A DNA stretch of 6,933 bases, from the NCBI GenBank assembly GCA_016933315.1, contig JAFGBE010000074.1, forward strand, positions 1 to 6,933, given 5' to 3'. This DNA comes from Candidatus Auribacterota bacterium (GTDB lineage: Bacteria > Auribacterota > UBA6266). A program made the translations under genes and the position numbers. The notes beneath the pieces were generated by a model that had not been told where the DNA came from, did no database searches, and worked only from the letters and a program-made list of their open reading frames with translations. Of the stretch, positions 6,262-6,933 are shown one piece after another (within the stretch, counting starts at the first letter, position 1; each line of letters opens with the position of its first letter).

Positions 6262-6933
6262 TCATCCCTTGTTGGTAAAATCAATCAATGATTTAAGTTT
6301 GTTATACGCCCTGCCTGAATCAATGGATTCAACCGCCATGGATAAGGATTCCGCCATATCTTTGCCCCGGCCGGCGCACATTATCGCCGCTCCGGCGTTC
6401 AATAACACAATATCCCTGAATGCCGATTTTTCACCCTTAAGCACCGAAAAAAGTATGCGTGTGTTGCGTTCCGCATCCCCTCCTTTTATATCATTTGCAG
6501 AAGCTATCTTAAAACCGTAATCTTCCGGGTCTATCTCATAATCCTTCACTTTAGCGTCATTCAGCTCCGAAACAAATGTCTTATCCGTAATAGTGATTTC
6601 ATCTATACCGTCCATACCGTGAACCACCATCGCCCTTTTTGTCCCGAGCTTGTTCAAAACTTCGGCCAGAATACGGGTGTGCCGCCTGTCAAAAACGCCT
6701 ATTAGCTGATACTTGGCCGAAGCGGGGTTGGTAATAGGGCCGAGTATATTAAAAATCGTCCTCGTCTTCAGTTCTTTTCTGGGGCCTATTGCAAATTTCA
6801 TCGCCGGATGAAATGACGGTGCGAATAAAAAACCTATCCCGATTTTATCAATACAAGCCGCGACTTTGTTTTCATCAATATCCACATTCACCCCGGCTTT
6901 TACCAGAACGTCCGCGCTCCCGCATTTGCTTGA
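6262..6933 (-). CDS. trpD: Anthranilate phosphoribosyltransferase, 5'-truncated by window edge
   Basis: TrpD transfers the phosphoribosyl group of PRPP to anthranilate, giving N-(5'-phosphoribosyl)anthranilate, the second step from chorismate in tryptophan synthesis; it is cytosolic and usually a Mg-dependent dimer. The frame stays open to base 6933. The first visible residues, SSKCGSADVL, match the family's conserved Ser/Lys/Gly PRPP-anthranilate loop. Next come IGFLFAPSFHPAMK and RTIFNILGPITNP, both hallmark TrpD blocks, then HGMDGIDEI, whose Asp-Glu pair binds metal in characterised enzymes. About 223 residues are present against roughly 340 in the family, so about a third of the protein (the N-terminal part) lies outside the window. 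A GTG at 6889-6891 could look like a start, but it falls inside conserved TrpD sequence and is internal. The stop lies 7 bases before trpC. No damage is seen. Confidence in the family assignment is very high. Confidence 0.97.
   Translation of the reverse strand, partial: SSKCGSADVLVKAGVNVDIDENKVAACIDKIGIGFLFAPSFHPAMKFAIGPRKELKTRTIFNILGPITNPASAKYQLIGVFDRRHTRILAEVLNKLGTKRAMVVHGMDGIDEITITDKTFVSELNDAKVKDYEIDPEDYGFKIASANDIKGGDAERNTRILFSVLKGEKSAFRDIVLLNAGAAIMCAGRGKDMAESLSMAVESIDSGRAYNKLKSLIDFTNKG
6265..6270 (-). promoter_or_regulatory. Ribosome binding site for trpC (AAGGGA)
   Basis: On the minus strand AAGGGA lies 10 bases before the ATG at 6254, inside the last codons of trpD. It supports that ATG over the TTG at 6284, which would sit upstream of this site and overlap trpD by 23 bases. 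Confidence 0.7.

Noticed and set aside
6889..6891. GTG as a possible trpD start
   Set aside because: The same frame is open to the window edge and encodes the conserved SSKCGSADVL block upstream, so this GTG is an internal valine.

Overview
The window is a single unbroken run of eight genes, all on the minus strand, so transcription reads from high to low coordinates. In that order the genes are trpD (5' part cut off by the window edge), trpC, trpF, trpB, trpA, a mannose-1-phosphate guanylyltransferase gene (manC-type), ruvX, and a U32-family peptidase-like gene. Junctions range from a 4-base overlap to a 22-base gap. No promoter, terminator, RNA gene, repeat, mobile element or CRISPR array is visible. 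This is consistent with the middle of one long polycistronic unit whose promoter lies beyond position 6933. The only non-coding stretch with no assignable content is positions 1-45, downstream of the last stop codon.

First block (6933 to 2804): trpD-trpC-trpF-trpB-trpA encode the steps from anthranilate to tryptophan. TrpD attaches phosphoribosyl to anthranilate, TrpF isomerises PRA to CdRP, TrpC closes the indole ring, and TrpA/TrpB form the tryptophan synthase complex. All five are separate genes with no fusions, and every catalytic residue I could locate is present. Anthranilate synthase (trpE/trpG) would be expected upstream but is outside the window.

Second block (2799 to 46): genes with no connection to tryptophan follow trpA after only 4 bases. 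They are a monofunctional GDP-mannose pyrophosphorylase (nucleotide-sugar supply for envelope or surface glycans), the YqgF/RuvX RNase H-like protein (rRNA maturation / Holliday-junction resolvase family), and a U32 protein of the TrhP/YrrO type (probably tRNA wobble-uridine hydroxylation). The ruvX-U32 pairing resembles a neighbourhood known in Bacillus subtilis. The trpA-manC link is the less expected part.

Organism: a bacterium with a compact genome, moderate base composition, Lys/Ile-rich proteins and tight operons using AAGG-type ribosome binding sites. The style would fit a candidate-phylum Gram-negative lineage such as Omnitrophota or Elusimicrobiota, but this is a guess; a protein search would be needed to place it. 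I see no previously undescribed system here. All eight genes belong to well-known families, and the points worth a second look concern operon architecture and start-site choice.
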